This document shows, piece after piece, positions 45,793 through 56,015 of a DNA stretch of 64,000 nucleotides. The stretch comes from Marinobacter sp. SS21 (GTDB lineage Bacteria; Pseudomonadota; Gammaproteobacteria; Pseudomonadales; Oleiphilaceae), in the NCBI RefSeq assembly GCF_028369065.1, contig NZ_JAQNDA010000008.1, forward strand, positions 153,040 to 217,039, written 5' to 3'. A model generated the notes under the pieces. That model did not search any database. It worked only from the letters and a program-made list of their open reading frames with translations, and had not been told where the DNA came from. The translations under genes were made by a program, and so were the position numbers. Within the stretch, counting starts at the first letter, position 1. Every line of letters starts with the position of its first letter.

Positions 45793-46444
45793 TGAAGGTA
45801 TATCCCTGCCCACGCCGGGTTGCAATCGTGTCTGGGCCCACCAGTTTACGCAATCTTCGAATGTAGGCTTCTATGAGGTTTTCACTGGGACTTTCGCTGA
45901 GGTTATAGAGTTGCTCCATCAGCTGCTCTTTCGAGAAAACCTGGCCCGGCCGACTCATCAGGCAACGCAACAGACGGAACTCGGTACCGGTCAGGCTATG
46001 ACTGGAGCCGTCGGCGAGTCGAAGGCTTTGGCGATTCTCATCCAGTTCAAACCTGCCGGCCTTGAGCGTTGACTGGACTCTCCCTTCGCTACGGCGAACG
46101 ATGGCATGCAATCGGGCGATCAGTTCTTCGGATTGGAACGGCTTGGCGAGATAATCGTCCGCGCCGGCCTTCAGGCCATTCACTTTGTCTTGCCATTCGC
46201 CCCGCGCAGTCAGGATGAGTACCGGGAAGAGGGCACTGTGTGCCCGCCACTGACTCAATACCTCCAGGCCATTGCCGTCCGGCAGCCCCAGATCCAGTAC
46301 GCCCACCCGATAGTCTTCCTGCTGGCCGAGTAAGACGGCATCTTTGGCGGTGCCGGCAACGTCCACGCTAAAGCCCGCTTTTTCCAGTTGTCTGGATAGT
46401 CCGTCAACTAATAATCGATCGTCTTCTACCAGCAATAACCGCAT
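45776..46444 (-). CDS. OmpR-family response regulator (CopR-like)
   Basis: 222-residue regulator. Receiver domain (RLLLVEDDRLLVDGLSRQLEKAG; acceptor Asp in VGVLDLGLPDGNGLEVL; Lys in YLAKPF) plus winged-helix DNA-binding domain (SHSLTGTEFRLLRCLMSRPGQVFSKEQLMEQLY and YIRRLRKLVGPDTIATRRGQGYTF). The order is typical of PhoB/OmpR/CusR regulators. It is divergent from the cupredoxin, copA and copB genes; tandem repeats with 11-base spacing in the spacer fit its DNA mode. It thus probably activates the copper resistance operon when phosphorylated by the kinase gene that follows. Confidence 0.9.
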   Translation of the reverse strand: MRLLLVEDDRLLVDGLSRQLEKAGFSVDVAGTAKDAVLLGQQEDYRVGVLDLGLPDGNGLEVLSQWRAHSALFPVLILTARGEWQDKVNGLKAGADDYLAKPFQSEELIARLHAIVRRSEGRVQSTLKAGRFELDENRQSLRLADGSSHSLTGTEFRLLRCLMSRPGQVFSKEQLMEQLYNLSESPSENLIEAYIRRLRKLVGPDTIATRRGQGYTFNDAPE

Positions 46445-46497
46445 CGAAATTTCCTTGTCGTCCGTTTCAAAGAGGGATCAGAGTGTGGCTGACGAAA

Positions 46498-46549
46498 CTG
46501 AACTCAATCTGAATATAAATTCTACCGGGATTTTCAGGAAGAATTCAGG
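46498..46549. promoter_or_regulatory. Paired direct repeats between copR-like and cop genes
   Basis: Minus-oriented pair TTCAG (read CTGAA on the plus strand at 46498-46502 and 46509-46513) and plus-oriented pair TTCAG at 46533-46537 and 46544-46548. Within each pair spacing is 11 bases, one helix turn, as for OmpR-type regulators. The two pairs mirror each other and each faces one of the divergent genes. Confidence 0.6.
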
Positions 46550-46647
46550 CTGGCGCGAGACCCTAGGGTACGTTTTGATCCTGTAGCCTGAAAGGTCTGG
46601 AAAGTACGCAGGTTTTATCCATCGGTTGCACGTTAGGAGAGTATCAG

Positions 46648-47211
46648 ATGAAAAGTTCCAAGTTGATTGTGGCTGCCGCCACCATGGCGGTCTCGATGAC
46701 GGCCCTGGGCGGCGGGACCCATGGTGGCGGCCATGGCCACGCCACCCCTATCGGTGAGCCTGGCCTCGCCGACGATGTCAGCCGGACGATCTCGCTGTCG
46801 ATGAAAGACAACTACTTTGAGCCCGAATTCGTCAACGTGGTGCCTGGTGAAACGGTACGTTTCAGCATCCATAACGAAGGCAGCCTAGTGCACGAATTCA
46901 ATATTGGCACACCCGACATGCACGAAGCCCACCAAGAAGAAATGCTGATGATGGTGGACCACGGCGTCATACAGGGCGGAACACTAAACCGGGACATGAT
47001 GAAGATGGACATGGGGAACGGTCACACCATGGAGCACGATGACCCTAACAGCGTGTTGTTGGCCCCAGGTGAATCGGCGGACATTATCTGGACCTTCAGC
47101 ACACAGGCGAATCTCGAGTTTGCCTGCAATGTACCGGGCCACTACCAATCCGGCATGTACGGTGATGTCCAGTACGAGTCCGGTGCCGATACTCAGGCGC
47201 GCGCTGAGTGA
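46648..47211 (+). CDS. Periplasmic cupredoxin-domain protein
   Basis: 187-residue exported copper protein. The signal peptide (about 1-20) precedes a His/Gly-rich patch (GGGTHGGGHGHATP) likely to bind metal. The cupredoxin fold carries the type 1 copper ligands: His in EGSLVHEFNIG, then Cys, His and Met in FACNVPGHYQSGM. A Met/His-rich loop (HEAHQEEMLMMVDHG, MMKMDMGNGHTMEHDD) sits between. It is the first gene of the cop operon, with AGGAGA before the ATG. It may shuttle Cu(I) to the multicopper oxidase, or sequester it. It resembles CopI-type proteins of copper-tolerant proteobacteria, but the match is not exact enough for a firm name. Confidence 0.85.
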   Translation: MKSSKLIVAAATMAVSMTALGGGTHGGGHGHATPIGEPGLADDVSRTISLSMKDNYFEPEFVNVVPGETVRFSIHNEGSLVHEFNIGTPDMHEAHQEEMLMMVDHGVIQGGTLNRDMMKMDMGNGHTMEHDDPNSVLLAPGESADIIWTFSTQANLEFACNVPGHYQSGMYGDVQYESGADTQARAE

Positions 47212-47319
47212 AGCCGTTGCTCGGCAATTAATGCGGAGTAGTTAAAAAAAGTAGCGTAATGTGCGGGTAGCCCAGGATGGGCTATCCCGCTTGGGAATTG
47301 ATACAGAGGTGAACATTTA

Positions 47320-49134
47320 ATGAGAACCAGTCTAGTGGCAGGCGCTGTTGCGCTACTTCTTCCGATCATCGCCAATGCTGGCGAGTACAACTTGACGGTT
47401 GATCGGGTTGAAATCGACACCGGTGAGTTTGTAAAGAAAGGGATTGGCTATAACGGTGCATCTCCAGGTCCGGTGCTGCGATTCAAGGAAGGCGAAGAGG
47501 TCACCATTAATGTCACCAACAACCTGGACGAAATGACCTCGATTCACTGGCATGGACTGATTCTGCCATTCACTCAGGACGGAGTGCCGGGTATCAGTTT
47601 TCCAGGCATCATGCCTGGTGAGACCTTTACCTACCGGTTTCCCTTGGTTCAAACCGGAACCTACTGGTTCCACAGCCATTCCGGATTTCAGGAACCGGAT
47701 GGCGCTTTCGGCGCGATCGTCATCGAGCCGAAGGGCAGGGAGCCTTACCGCTATGACCGGGAATACGTTGTCCAAATGACGGACAAGCACCCCCACTCCG
47801 GCGACCGCATCATGCGCAATCTGAAAATGATGCCCGATTATTACAATCGCCAGCAGCAAACCGTCGGTGAGTTCTTTTCCGATATCTCCGAGTATGGCTT
47901 CATAAACACCCTGCGGGATCGTCTTGCCTGGGGTGGTATGCGGATGATGAAAGCCGATGTGGAGGACGTCCAGGGCTTTGTCGGCATGATCAATGGCAAA
48001 AGTCCGGAGCAGAACTGGACCGGGCTGTTTGAACCCGGTGAGCGGATTCGCCTGCGTTTCATCAATTCCTCCGCCATGACCTATTTTGATGTGCGGATTC
48101 CGGGGCTGAGCATGACGGTGGTTCAGGCCGATGGCAACAACGTCCAGCCGGTGACGGTGGATGAGTTCAGGATTGGCGTTGCGGAAACCTACGATGTGAT
48201 CGTACGACCCAGGGATGCCTCTGCGTACACGATCTTTGCCGAATCCATGGGACGTTCAGGCTATGCTCGGGCAACCCTGGCTCCCGAACCCGGCATGGAG
48301 GGCGAGGTGCCTGACATGCGGGAGCCCGTTCGACTGACCATGGCCGATATGGGCGGTATGCACGGCATGGATCATTCCGATATGGCAGGATTGGATCATT
48401 CCAACATGGCGGGCGTGGATCATTCCAACATGGCGGGCATGGATCATTCCAGTATGGCGGGCATGGATCATTCTGATATGGCAGGTATGGATCATTCCAG
48501 CATGGCGGGTATGGATCATTCCAACATGGCGGGCATGGATCATTCCAGTATGGCGGGCACGGATCACAGCAGCATGCCGAGGAACGGCAATAGCCCTAGC
48601 GACCCGTTTTACGCAGAAGGGAGCGGACTGATTCCGACGGCAGCGAATGGTGGCAAATTCCTTTCCTACGCCGACCTGAAGGCACAGACGCCGCTATACG
48701 ATGAGCGTGAACCCACCCGGGAAATTGAGCTGCGGCTTACCGGCAATATGGAGCGCTATATTTGGAGCATCAATGGCGTTAAGTATGAGGATGCAGATCC
48801 GATTCGACTCCAATACGGCGAACGGGTTCGGTTTAAATTCGTGAACGAGACCATGATGACGCACCCCATGCACCTGCACGGCATGTGGTCGATTCTCGAT
48901 GTTGGCGCTGGCCAGTGGAACCCCATCAAGCACACCATCAGCGTGCAACCCGGCACCACCATGTATATGGAAACCGAAGTGGATGCGCCGGGGCAATGGG
49001 CCTTCCATTGTCACCTGTCATACCATGCCGCCGCGGGCATGTTTCGTAAGGTGGTCGTTGTGGGTGGTCCCGAGCCTGCCCAGGCGGCAGCCGACGCAGC
49101 CACTGATGCAGCGAACGAAGGAGGCGACGCATGA
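47320..49134 (+). CDS. copA: Copper-resistance multicopper oxidase (CopA)
   Basis: 604-residue periplasmic oxidase that turns Cu(I) into Cu(II). Multicopper sites: [43 protein letters not shown] and [13 protein letters not shown] (with Cys as T1 ligand). Between domains lies a Met/His-rich array of nine octapeptides (consensus MDHSNMAG, nt 48367-48582), expected to collect copper. The leader [20 protein letters not shown] has a hydrophobic core but no twin-arginine motif, unlike most CopA, so export may be Sec-dependent or the start misplaced. Followed directly by copB (overlap 4 bases). Named CopA in the PcoA sense, not the P-type ATPase. Confidence 0.93.
   Translation: MRTSLVAGAVALLLPIIANAGEYNLTVDRVEIDTGEFVKKGIGYNGASPGPVLRFKEGEEVTINVTNNLDEMTSIHWHGLILPFTQDGVPGISFPGIMPGETFTYRFPLVQTGTYWFHSHSGFQEPDGAFGAIVIEPKGREPYRYDREYVVQMTDKHPHSGDRIMRNLKMMPDYYNRQQQTVGEFFSDISEYGFINTLRDRLAWGGMRMMKADVEDVQGFVGMINGKSPEQNWTGLFEPGERIRLRFINSSAMTYFDVRIPGLSMTVVQADGNNVQPVTVDEFRIGVAETYDVIVRPRDASAYTIFAESMGRSGYARATLAPEPGMEGEVPDMREPVRLTMADMGGMHGMDHSDMAGLDHSNMAGVDHSNMAGMDHSSMAGMDHSDMAGMDHSSMAGMDHSNMAGMDHSSMAGTDHSSMPRNGNSPSDPFYAEGSGLIPTAANGGKFLSYADLKAQTPLYDEREPTREIELRLTGNMERYIWSINGVKYEDADPIRLQYGERVRFKFVNETMMTHPMHLHGMWSILDVGAGQWNPIKHTISVQPGTTMYMETEVDAPGQWAFHCHLSYHAAAGMFRKVVVVGGPEPAQAAADAATDAANEGGDA
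48367..48582 (+). repeat. Tandem 24-bp repeat array inside copA
   Basis: Nine in-frame units of 24 bases encode octapeptides of the form MDHSxMAG (x = N, S or D; the first residue is L, V or T in units 2, 3 and 9; the last unit ends MPR). Units differ by synonymous and N/S/D changes, so copies were probably made by unequal exchange. Unit number does not alter reading frame. Confidence 0.95.
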
Positions 49135-49880
49135 GGTGGGAAAAGTGCCTGATGGCGTCGTGGCTAGTGGGATTCGCGGTCCTGCCTGTGGTGGCATCGG
49201 CCCAGGTGCCGATGGAAGACACCACCGAACGGAAAAAACCTCTGCGAACCTGGGGCGTTCAGTTTGAGGAGCTTGAATATCGCTACAGCGACGATGATGA
49301 AGAGCTGGGTGTTTGGGATGCGGATGCCTTCTACGGCACCGACACCCTGAAACTACGCTGGTTGACCAGCGGCGAATACGCGATTGAAGAGCAGGCTTAT
49401 GAAGCGCTTGAGAATCAGCTGCTGGGCCAGATCCCCATTTCGACCTTTTTTGATGCCAAGGCGGGCGTGAGGGTCGACACTCCGGAAGGGGAAGATCGCG
49501 TCTACGGGGTGCTCGGAGTTGCCGGGCTGGCGCCCCAGTGGTTCGAAGTAGACGCAAGCCTCTATGTGAGTCATAAGGGCGATCCATCGGCCGAAGTGGA
49601 TGTGGAATACGAACTGCTGTTGAGCAACTACTGGATTCTCGCGGCCACGCTGGATGCCACCGTGGCCTTTAGCGAAGACCGGGACATTGGCGTAGGCAAG
49701 GGCTTGGTTTCAACCGAAGCCGGCTTGAGATTGGGCTACGACCTGATTGACCGCTCCGTTTCGCCTTACATCGGCATCGTCCATGAACGCCGTTACGGGG
49801 ACACCGCTGACTTCGCCGAGGCCGAGGGCGGCAGCCGCGAAGATTGGTTTGCGGTTGTTGGGGTCAGGCTTTCGTTATGA
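49131..49880 (+). CDS. copB: Outer-membrane copper resistance protein (CopB)
   Basis: 249-residue outer-membrane protein, signal peptide about 1-24 ([16 protein letters not shown]). The mature part matches CopB/Pco[32 protein letters not shown], RLTDxLxLRWLT-like [43 protein letters not shown] and C-terminal [21 protein letters not shown]. The N-terminal Met-rich tract of longer family members is missing, so this form relies on CopA for copper capture. Starts in the ATGA overlap with copA. Role: outer-membrane beta-barrel that binds or exports copper. Confidence 0.9.
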   Translation: MRWEKCLMASWLVGFAVLPVVASAQVPMEDTTERKKPLRTWGVQFEELEYRYSDDDEELGVWDADAFYGTDTLKLRWLTSGEYAIEEQAYEALENQLLGQIPISTFFDAKAGVRVDTPEGEDRVYGVLGVAGLAPQWFEVDASLYVSHKGDPSAEVDVEYELLLSNYWILAATLDATVAFSEDRDIGVGKGLVSTEAGLRLGYDLIDRSVSPYIGIVHERRYGDTADFAEAEGGSREDWFAVVGVRLSL

Positions 49881-49888
49881 GTCTCTGT

Positions 49889-50104
49889 TTAAGAAGTTCT
49901 TATTGATCCCGGACTTGTTGCTGGCGACGCCTCGGTTTCGACAGCAACGAGCTCGTTAATAACTCTGTGTAACTGCACACCTTTCGCCAGACGACTGTGC
50001 AGGTGGAAAGCCGTTACATCCTTCGTTCCAAGCTTTTCAGCCCTTGCTCTGTCAACCCGCGTTAAGTCCGACTCTTCCCTTGAATCGAAAGGATTAATGC
50101 TCAT
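49889..50104 (-). CDS. Small ORF overlapping the end of merR
   Basis: 71-codon frame with an ATG inside the merR tail (11-base overlap, 50094-50104). The peptide reads [20 protein letters not shown] and continues [17 protein letters not shown]. It has balanced charge, no signal or membrane segment, and is not recognised as any family. Codon use is not clearly like its neighbours. It could be a transposon-border fragment or a chance frame; reported with low confidence. Confidence 0.3.
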   Translation of the reverse strand: MSINPFDSREESDLTRVDRARAEKLGTKDVTAFHLHSRLAKGVQLHRVINELVAVETEASPATSPGSIRTS

Positions 50105-50549
50105 CCGTCGCGCGCGTGCCTGACGCTGATGCGGTTGGAACCGTGCCCTTTTGCAACGAAGCAACCAGCGGGCAGGAAACGTTCCCCCTTCGTCTGTGAC
50201 AAGCTCCGACAAGCTGAGCCAAAGCCATTTCCAAGCGTTGCAAGTAGGCCAACTTTTCCCGCACCTCCTGAAGCTTGTGCTCGGCCAGGCGGCTGGCTTC
50301 ATCACAATCGGTACCATCCTCCAGTCGCAGCAGCTCGGCGACCTCATCGAGACTGAACCCCAACCGCTGGGCGGACTTGATGAACCGCAGACGTCTAACA
50401 TCCGCGTCGCCATAGCGGCGAATCCCGCCAAAGGGTCGATCCGGCAATGGCAGCAGCCCCTTGCGTTGATAAAAGCGGATCGTCTCCACGTTGACACCGC
50501 CGACTTTGGCAAAGGCACCGATGGTCAGATGTTCCAGATCGCCACCCAT
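50094..50549 (-). CDS. merR: Mercury-responsive transcriptional regulator
   Basis: 151-residue dimer that represses, then on Hg(II) binding activates, the mer promoter. [47 protein letters not shown]. The three mercury-binding cysteines are at [16 protein letters not shown] and VSCPLVAS. The gene is divergent from merT; the promoter with the 19-base spacer lies in between. Length is close to the usual 144. A small overlapping frame follows. The C-terminal tail after the third cysteine (about 20 residues) is slightly extended. Confidence 0.96.
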   Translation of the reverse strand: MGGDLEHLTIGAFAKVGGVNVETIRFYQRKGLLPLPDRPFGGIRRYGDADVRRLRFIKSAQRLGFSLDEVAELLRLEDGTDCDEASRLAEHKLQEVREKLAYLQRLEMALAQLVGACHRRRGNVSCPLVASLQKGTVPTASASGTRATDEH

Positions 50550-50554
50550 CCTGC

Positions 50555-50585
50555 TTGACTCCGTACATGACTACGGACGTAACCT
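50555..50585 (+). promoter_or_regulatory. mer promoter/operator
   Basis: -35 TTGACT (50555-50560) and -10 TAACCT (50580-50585) separated by 19 bases, the stretched spacing that MerR corrects. Between them lies the dyad TCCGTA / TACGGA (50560-50565, 50572-50577). All match the classical MerR site. Confidence 0.9.
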
Positions 50586-50621
50586 TACAATATCAACAGG
50601 CGTGGCGGAAGGAGATCCATT

Positions 50622-51014
50622 ATGGCGCAACTCAAACAAATGACGATGACGGAGCCCAAGCAGGCGGCGGAATCGAAGAAGGGGCGCGGTGCTCTAGTCG
50701 CCGGCGGCGCCGCCGCCATCCTCGCCTCGACCTGCTGCCTAGGCCCTTTGGTGCTGATCGCGCTCGGTTTTTCCGGTGCCTGGATCGGCAACCTGACGAT
50801 ACTGGAGCCTTACCGCCCAATCTTCATCGGCGTCGCCCTAGTCGCGCTGTTTTTCGCCTGGCGACGCATTTATCGGCCTGCGCAGTCCTGCAAGCCAGGT
50901 GATGTCTGTGCCGCTCCTCAGGCCAATCGGGTTTACCAGGTGATCTTCTGGTTTGTGGCCGCTCTGGTCTTGATTGCGCTCGCCTTTCCCTACCTGTTGC
51001 CGCTGTTTTACTAA
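50622..51014 (+). CDS. merT: Mercuric transport protein MerT
   Basis: 130-residue inner-membrane protein carrying Hg(II) into the cytoplasm. Three hydrophobic segments (about 25-45, 55-75 and 105-125). The vicinal pair in STCCLGPLV lies in the first helix, and a second Cys pair (QSCKPGDVC) is on the cytoplasmic loop. Starts after GGAGA; length is a little above the usual 116 because of the N-terminus. First gene of merTPFA. Confidence 0.95.
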   Translation: MAQLKQMTMTEPKQAAESKKGRGALVAGGAAAILASTCCLGPLVLIALGFSGAWIGNLTILEPYRPIFIGVALVALFFAWRRIYRPAQSCKPGDVCAAPQANRVYQVIFWFVAALVLIALAFPYLLPLFY

Positions 51015-51027
51015 AAGGAGATCTCCT

Positions 51028-51306
51028 ATGAAAAAGCTCGCTGTTCTTGCTGCGTTAGCCGCTACACTCGGCACCCCGGCCTGGGCCGCAACGCAGACCG
51101 TGACATTATCGGTGCCCGGCATGTACTGCGCCGCCTGTCCGATCACGGTCAAGACGGCGCTGTCCAGAGTGGACGGCGTCGAGGCGACCAGGATCGAGTT
51201 TGACAAGCGTCTCGCCATCGTCACCTTGGACGATGCCAAGACCAATGTGGAAGCCCTGACCCAGGCGACCGAGAATGCCGGCTACCCGTCCTCGGTAGCG
51301 AAGTAA
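51028..51306 (+). CDS. merP: Periplasmic mercuric-ion-binding protein MerP
   Basis: 92-residue periplasmic protein. Signal peptide MKKLAVLAALAATLGTPAWA (about 1-20) and an HMA fold with the metal motif GMYCAACPITVKTAL; the second position after Gly-Met is Tyr rather than Thr. AAGGAG is well placed before the ATG. It receives Hg(II) and passes it to MerT. A longer frame from 50974 is not used. Confidence 0.95.
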   Translation: MKKLAVLAALAATLGTPAWAATQTVTLSVPGMYCAACPITVKTALSRVDGVEATRIEFDKRLAIVTLDDAKTNVEALTQATENAGYPSSVAK

Positions 51307-51308
51307 GC

Positions 51309-53200
<1,892 letters not shown>

Positions 53201-53213
53201 TGGCCATGGCCAA

Positions 53214-53504
53214 ATGCGGGATTCGCGAACCCGACAGCTGCGGCCAGAAGACGTTGCCAGCGACCTCAATCTGGTGGTCGCGATTGTCCTCTGGAATACG
53301 GTTTACCTTGACCGGGTAATTCGGGCGTTACTTGAATCGGGCAAGAACATCGATGAGAGGCTGCTACCGCATCTTTCGCCGCTGGGCTGGAAACGCATCA
53401 ACTTGACCGGAGATTACATCTGGCGGCAGCATAAACAGGTCGAGCAAGGAAAGTTCCGGCCATTGCCCGTGATGGATGAAGCAGCAGTAGAAATTTCTTC
53501 GTAA
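53214..53504 (+). pseudogene. C-terminal stub of a Tn3-family transposase
   Basis: Residues about 15-85 of this 96-codon frame match the end of Tn3/Tn21 Tnp[45 protein letters not shown] and GKFRPL. A full transposase is near 1000 residues, so nearly all of it is lost; the first 14 residues do not fit TnpA and the last 13 may be altered. It lies 13 bases after merA, the normal order in Tn21-like elements. It shows that the mer genes came with a Tn3-family transposon. Confidence 0.85.
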
Positions 53505-53516
53505 GGTTTATCAACT

Positions 53517-53864
53517 GTGGAGTCGCTGATCTTGATTCTGAAAACGACTGGGTTATTCATCGCAACGGCACTTTCTGAGATCCTGGGCTGCTTTCTGCCG
53601 TACCTGTGGCTTCGTAAAGACGGTCCAATATGGCTGTTGATTCCGGCAGCGATGAGCCTGGCCCTGTTTGTTTGGCTGCTCACGTTACATCCAGCCGCCA
53701 GTGGCCGTGTTTATGCCGCCTATGGTGGTGTTTATGTAGCTACCGCACTGGTATGGCTGCGAGTCGTGGATGGCGTCAAGCTGTCCACGCTGGATTGGGC
53801 AGGGGCTGGAGTCGCGCTACTTGGCATGTCAATCATTGTACTGGGTTGGCACGACAAGGCTTAG
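53517..53864 (+). CDS. YnfA/UPF0060-family small membrane protein
   Basis: 115-residue inner-membrane protein with four hydrophobic segments (about 5-27, 33-55, 60-80, 90-110). [50 protein letters not shown] and [17 protein letters not shown] are the UPF0060 hallmarks. Relatives in the small multidrug resistance group export cationic compounds; the role here is unproved. Starts with GTG. It lies next to the mer remnant and its end overlaps the convergent HxlR gene by 32 bases. Confidence 0.92.
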   Translation: MESLILILKTTGLFIATALSEILGCFLPYLWLRKDGPIWLLIPAAMSLALFVWLLTLHPAASGRVYAAYGGVYVATALVWLRVVDGVKLSTLDWAGAGVALLGMSIIVLGWHDKA

Positions 53865-54378
53865 TGTACGATTTATTCCTTTTCGTGAGATGACCCCTTG
53901 TTGCTGAGGCCCCCGCGGATTCGTCAGCAAGCCATTTGGGGCTGGGCTGCACCGAGATATCCCTGGCGGTTATCGGGTCACCGCAATGAGAGCAGACGGT
54001 CACTGGGCTCATGGCGTGACCACAGCCTTTGTGGACATGAAGCAAAGGCGCTCCCCGTTCGTCCGCCATGTGTTTGTCGCCCCAGTGGACAATCGCCATC
54101 ACCACGGGATGAAGCTCCAGGCCTTTTTCCGTCAGGCGATATTCCTCGCGCCGGGGCTTGTCCTGATAGGGTTTTTTGACCAGTACTCCGTGCTGAACAA
54201 GCTTCTTGAGTCGGTCCGTCAGTACGTGGCGGGTGATACCTAGCCTGCGCTCAAATTCCTCAAATCTCCGCACTCCCAGGAAACAGTCCCGCAGGACCAT
54301 CAACGTCCAGCGGTCGCCGATGACCGAGAGGGTTCTGGCGACGGAACAGGGCTGTTGATCGAGTTCTTCCCAACGCAT
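53833..54378 (-). CDS. HxlR-family transcriptional regulator
   Basis: 181-residue regulator. The HxlR domain (about 1-110: [56 protein letters not shown]) is complete, with the family Cys before the helix-turn-helix. A C-terminal extension adds [23 protein letters not shown], a Cys/His set that could bind zinc. It is divergent from the SDR operon; two perfect dyads in the spacer are likely operators. It converges on the ynfA-like gene and overlaps its end by 32 bases. Confidence 0.88.
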   Translation of the reverse strand: MRWEELDQQPCSVARTLSVIGDRWTLMVLRDCFLGVRRFEEFERRLGITRHVLTDRLKKLVQHGVLVKKPYQDKPRREEYRLTEKGLELHPVVMAIVHWGDKHMADERGAPLLHVHKGCGHAMSPVTVCSHCGDPITARDISVQPSPKWLADESAGASATRGHLTKRNKSYTKPCRANPVQ

Positions 54379-54417
54379 GGCGAGCGCTCCTTTCTAAAAA
54401 CCTTCACTCAGTTTAGC

Positions 54418-54468
54418 TTGACAAGTTCTAGAAAGGAACTGACTATCTAATAGTTCCAAAAAAGAACT
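54418..54468. promoter_or_regulatory. Twin HxlR operators over the SDR promoter
   Basis: Two perfect dyads AGTTC-N7-GAACT at 54424-54440 and 54452-54468, centres 28 bases apart. A TTGACA box (54418-54423) abuts the first dyad, with a weak TATCTA downstream; binding would cover this promoter. Confidence 0.65.
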
Positions 54469-54534
54469 GACGCTTCCATAACTGCCTGATCAAGCGCTGA
54501 TGAATACAGAGCTGGCAGTTTAGTGTTGATGAAC

Positions 54535-54581
54535 AATCGTACTGATAAAAATCGTACTGATAAAAAACCGTCCTGTTAAAA
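54535..54581 (+). repeat. Direct repeats upstream of the SDR gene
   Basis: Two near-perfect 15-base copies of ATCGTACTGATAAAA followed by a third weaker copy (CCGTCCTGTTAAAA), just before the ribosome site AGGGGAGG of the SDR gene. They may alter the leader or bind a regulator. Confidence 0.6.
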
Positions 54582-54594
54582 AAGGGGAGGCCCT

Positions 54595-55329
54595 ATGAGC
54601 CAGGTGAAAGATCAGGTTGCCCTAGTCATCGGCGCTGGAGATGCGACCGGTGGCGCGATCGCCAAGCGCTTTGCGCGAGAAGGCTATACCGTTGTGGCGA
54701 CTCGCCGGCGGCAGGAGGAGCTGCAGCCTCTGGTGAATGAAATCGAAGCCGAGGGCGGTAAGGCCCACGGCTTTGGTTGCGACGCCCGCGATGAGGATTC
54801 GATGGTGGATCTATTTGCCAGGATCGAAGCAGAGCTTGGTGAAGTCTCGGTGGTGATTTTCAACATTGGCGCCAATGTCTACTTTCCCATCACGGAAACG
54901 ACCGGACGGGTGTATCGCAAGGTATGGGAGATGGCGGCCTTTGCGGGCTTCTTGACTGGGCGTGAAGCCGCCAAAGCGATGCTGCCGCGGAATCGGGGCA
55001 CCATCATCTTTACTGGCGCGACGGCGTCGCTCAGGGGCGGCTCCGGTTTCTCAGCGTTTTCCGGCGCCAAGTTTGCCCTCCGGGCCCTGGCCCAGAGCAT
55101 GGCCAGGGAACTGGGCCCGCAGGGCATCCACGTGGCTCACGCGGTGATTGACGGCGCGATCGACACGGCCTTCATTCGCGACAACTTCCCAGATCGCTAC
55201 GCTCTGAAAGAGCAGGGCGGCATCCTTAATCCGGACCACATCGCAGACCAATACTGGCAGCTGCATCAACAACCACGGGACAGCTGGACTCACGAGCTGG
55301 ATTTACGTCCCTGGATGGAAACCTTTTGA
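54595..55329 (+). CDS. SDR-family protein with Tyr-to-Phe change at the active site
   Basis: 244-residue Rossmann protein. The cofactor motif is VIGAGDATGGAIAKRF, and NNAG is replaced by FNIGANV. Ser of the active site is in TIIFTGATASLRGG, but the YxxxK box reads FSAFSGAK: the catalytic Tyr is Phe while Lys remains. This pattern (FAxxK with MARELGPQGIHVAH) is seen in a recognisable subgroup, so it is not a sequencing error. Oxidoreductase activity by the normal mechanism is doubtful. GGGGAGG precedes the ATG. It is the first gene of the operon with a DsbA-like isomerase, and the HxlR sites lie upstream. Confidence 0.85.
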   Translation: MSQVKDQVALVIGAGDATGGAIAKRFAREGYTVVATRRRQEELQPLVNEIEAEGGKAHGFGCDARDEDSMVDLFARIEAELGEVSVVIFNIGANVYFPITETTGRVYRKVWEMAAFAGFLTGREAAKAMLPRNRGTIIFTGATASLRGGSGFSAFSGAKFALRALAQSMARELGPQGIHVAHAVIDGAIDTAFIRDNFPDRYALKEQGGILNPDHIADQYWQLHQQPRDSWTHELDLRPWMETF

Positions 55330-55343
55330 GCAGGACAAGCAAA

Positions 55344-55937
55344 ATGACCCGATCCCTTGAGTTCTATTTTGATGTGGGCAGTCCTGCCAGCTATCTGGCT
55401 TGGACCCAAGTAGCCGGTCTGGCTGAGCGAGTGGATGCCGAGCTGGTGTGGAAACCGATGCTTCTGGGCGGTGTGTTCAAGGCAACGGGCAACCAGTCTC
55501 CCGCCATGATACCGGCCAAATCCAAGTACAGCCGGATGGACATGCAGCGCCATGCCCGCCAGTACCGCGTGCCGATGAATTTCAATCCTCATTTCCCCAT
55601 CAACACCCTGTTGCTGATGCGCGGTGCTGTTGCCTACCTGGATACCCCCCGCTTCCACGACTATCTGGCAGCAATCTTTAACGCCATGTGGGTAGACCAG
55701 GAGAACATGGGCGAGCCTGAAGTAGCGGCCCGAGTACTGGCGGCGGCCGGGTTTGATCCGCAAGAGCTGCTCAATCGCTGCAACAACACGGCGGTCAAGG
55801 ACCGGCTCAAACACATCACCGAAGAGGCGATTGCCCGTGGCGTGTTTGGCGCGCCGACGTTCTTTGTGGGCGATGAAATGTTCTTCGGCCAGGATCGGCT
55901 GGGGCAAGTGGAAGCGTTTTTGAACTCCCAGCGATAG
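55344..55937 (+). CDS. DsbA-family 2-hydroxychromene-2-carboxylate isomerase-like protein
   Basis: 197-residue thioredoxin-fold protein of the kappa-GST/HCCA isomerase branch. LEFYFDVGSPASYLAWTQV carries the Ser that replaces the thioredoxin Cys; AKSKYSRMDMQRHARQYRVPMNF and GVFGAPTFFVGDEMFFGQDRL complete the pattern. Glutathione is the usual cofactor, with aromatic isomerisation as typical role. The ATG at 55344 is used (AGGAC upstream), 14 bases after the SDR stop. A longer frame from 55326 is less likely. Confidence 0.9.
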   Translation: MTRSLEFYFDVGSPASYLAWTQVAGLAERVDAELVWKPMLLGGVFKATGNQSPAMIPAKSKYSRMDMQRHARQYRVPMNFNPHFPINTLLLMRGAVAYLDTPRFHDYLAAIFNAMWVDQENMGEPEVAARVLAAAGFDPQELLNRCNNTAVKDRLKHITEEAIARGVFGAPTFFVGDEMFFGQDRLGQVEAFLNSQR

Positions 55938-56015
55938 CCACTTTCATGGGCCACCGTGTCACGTTGTGGCCCTGATCCCAGTTCTACTAGTCAATTCTCT
56001 TCCGGAGGCAATACC

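Noticed and set aside
50550..50621. Mercury riboswitch or attenuator
   Set aside because: The region is fully explained by the MerR operator and ribosome site of merT.
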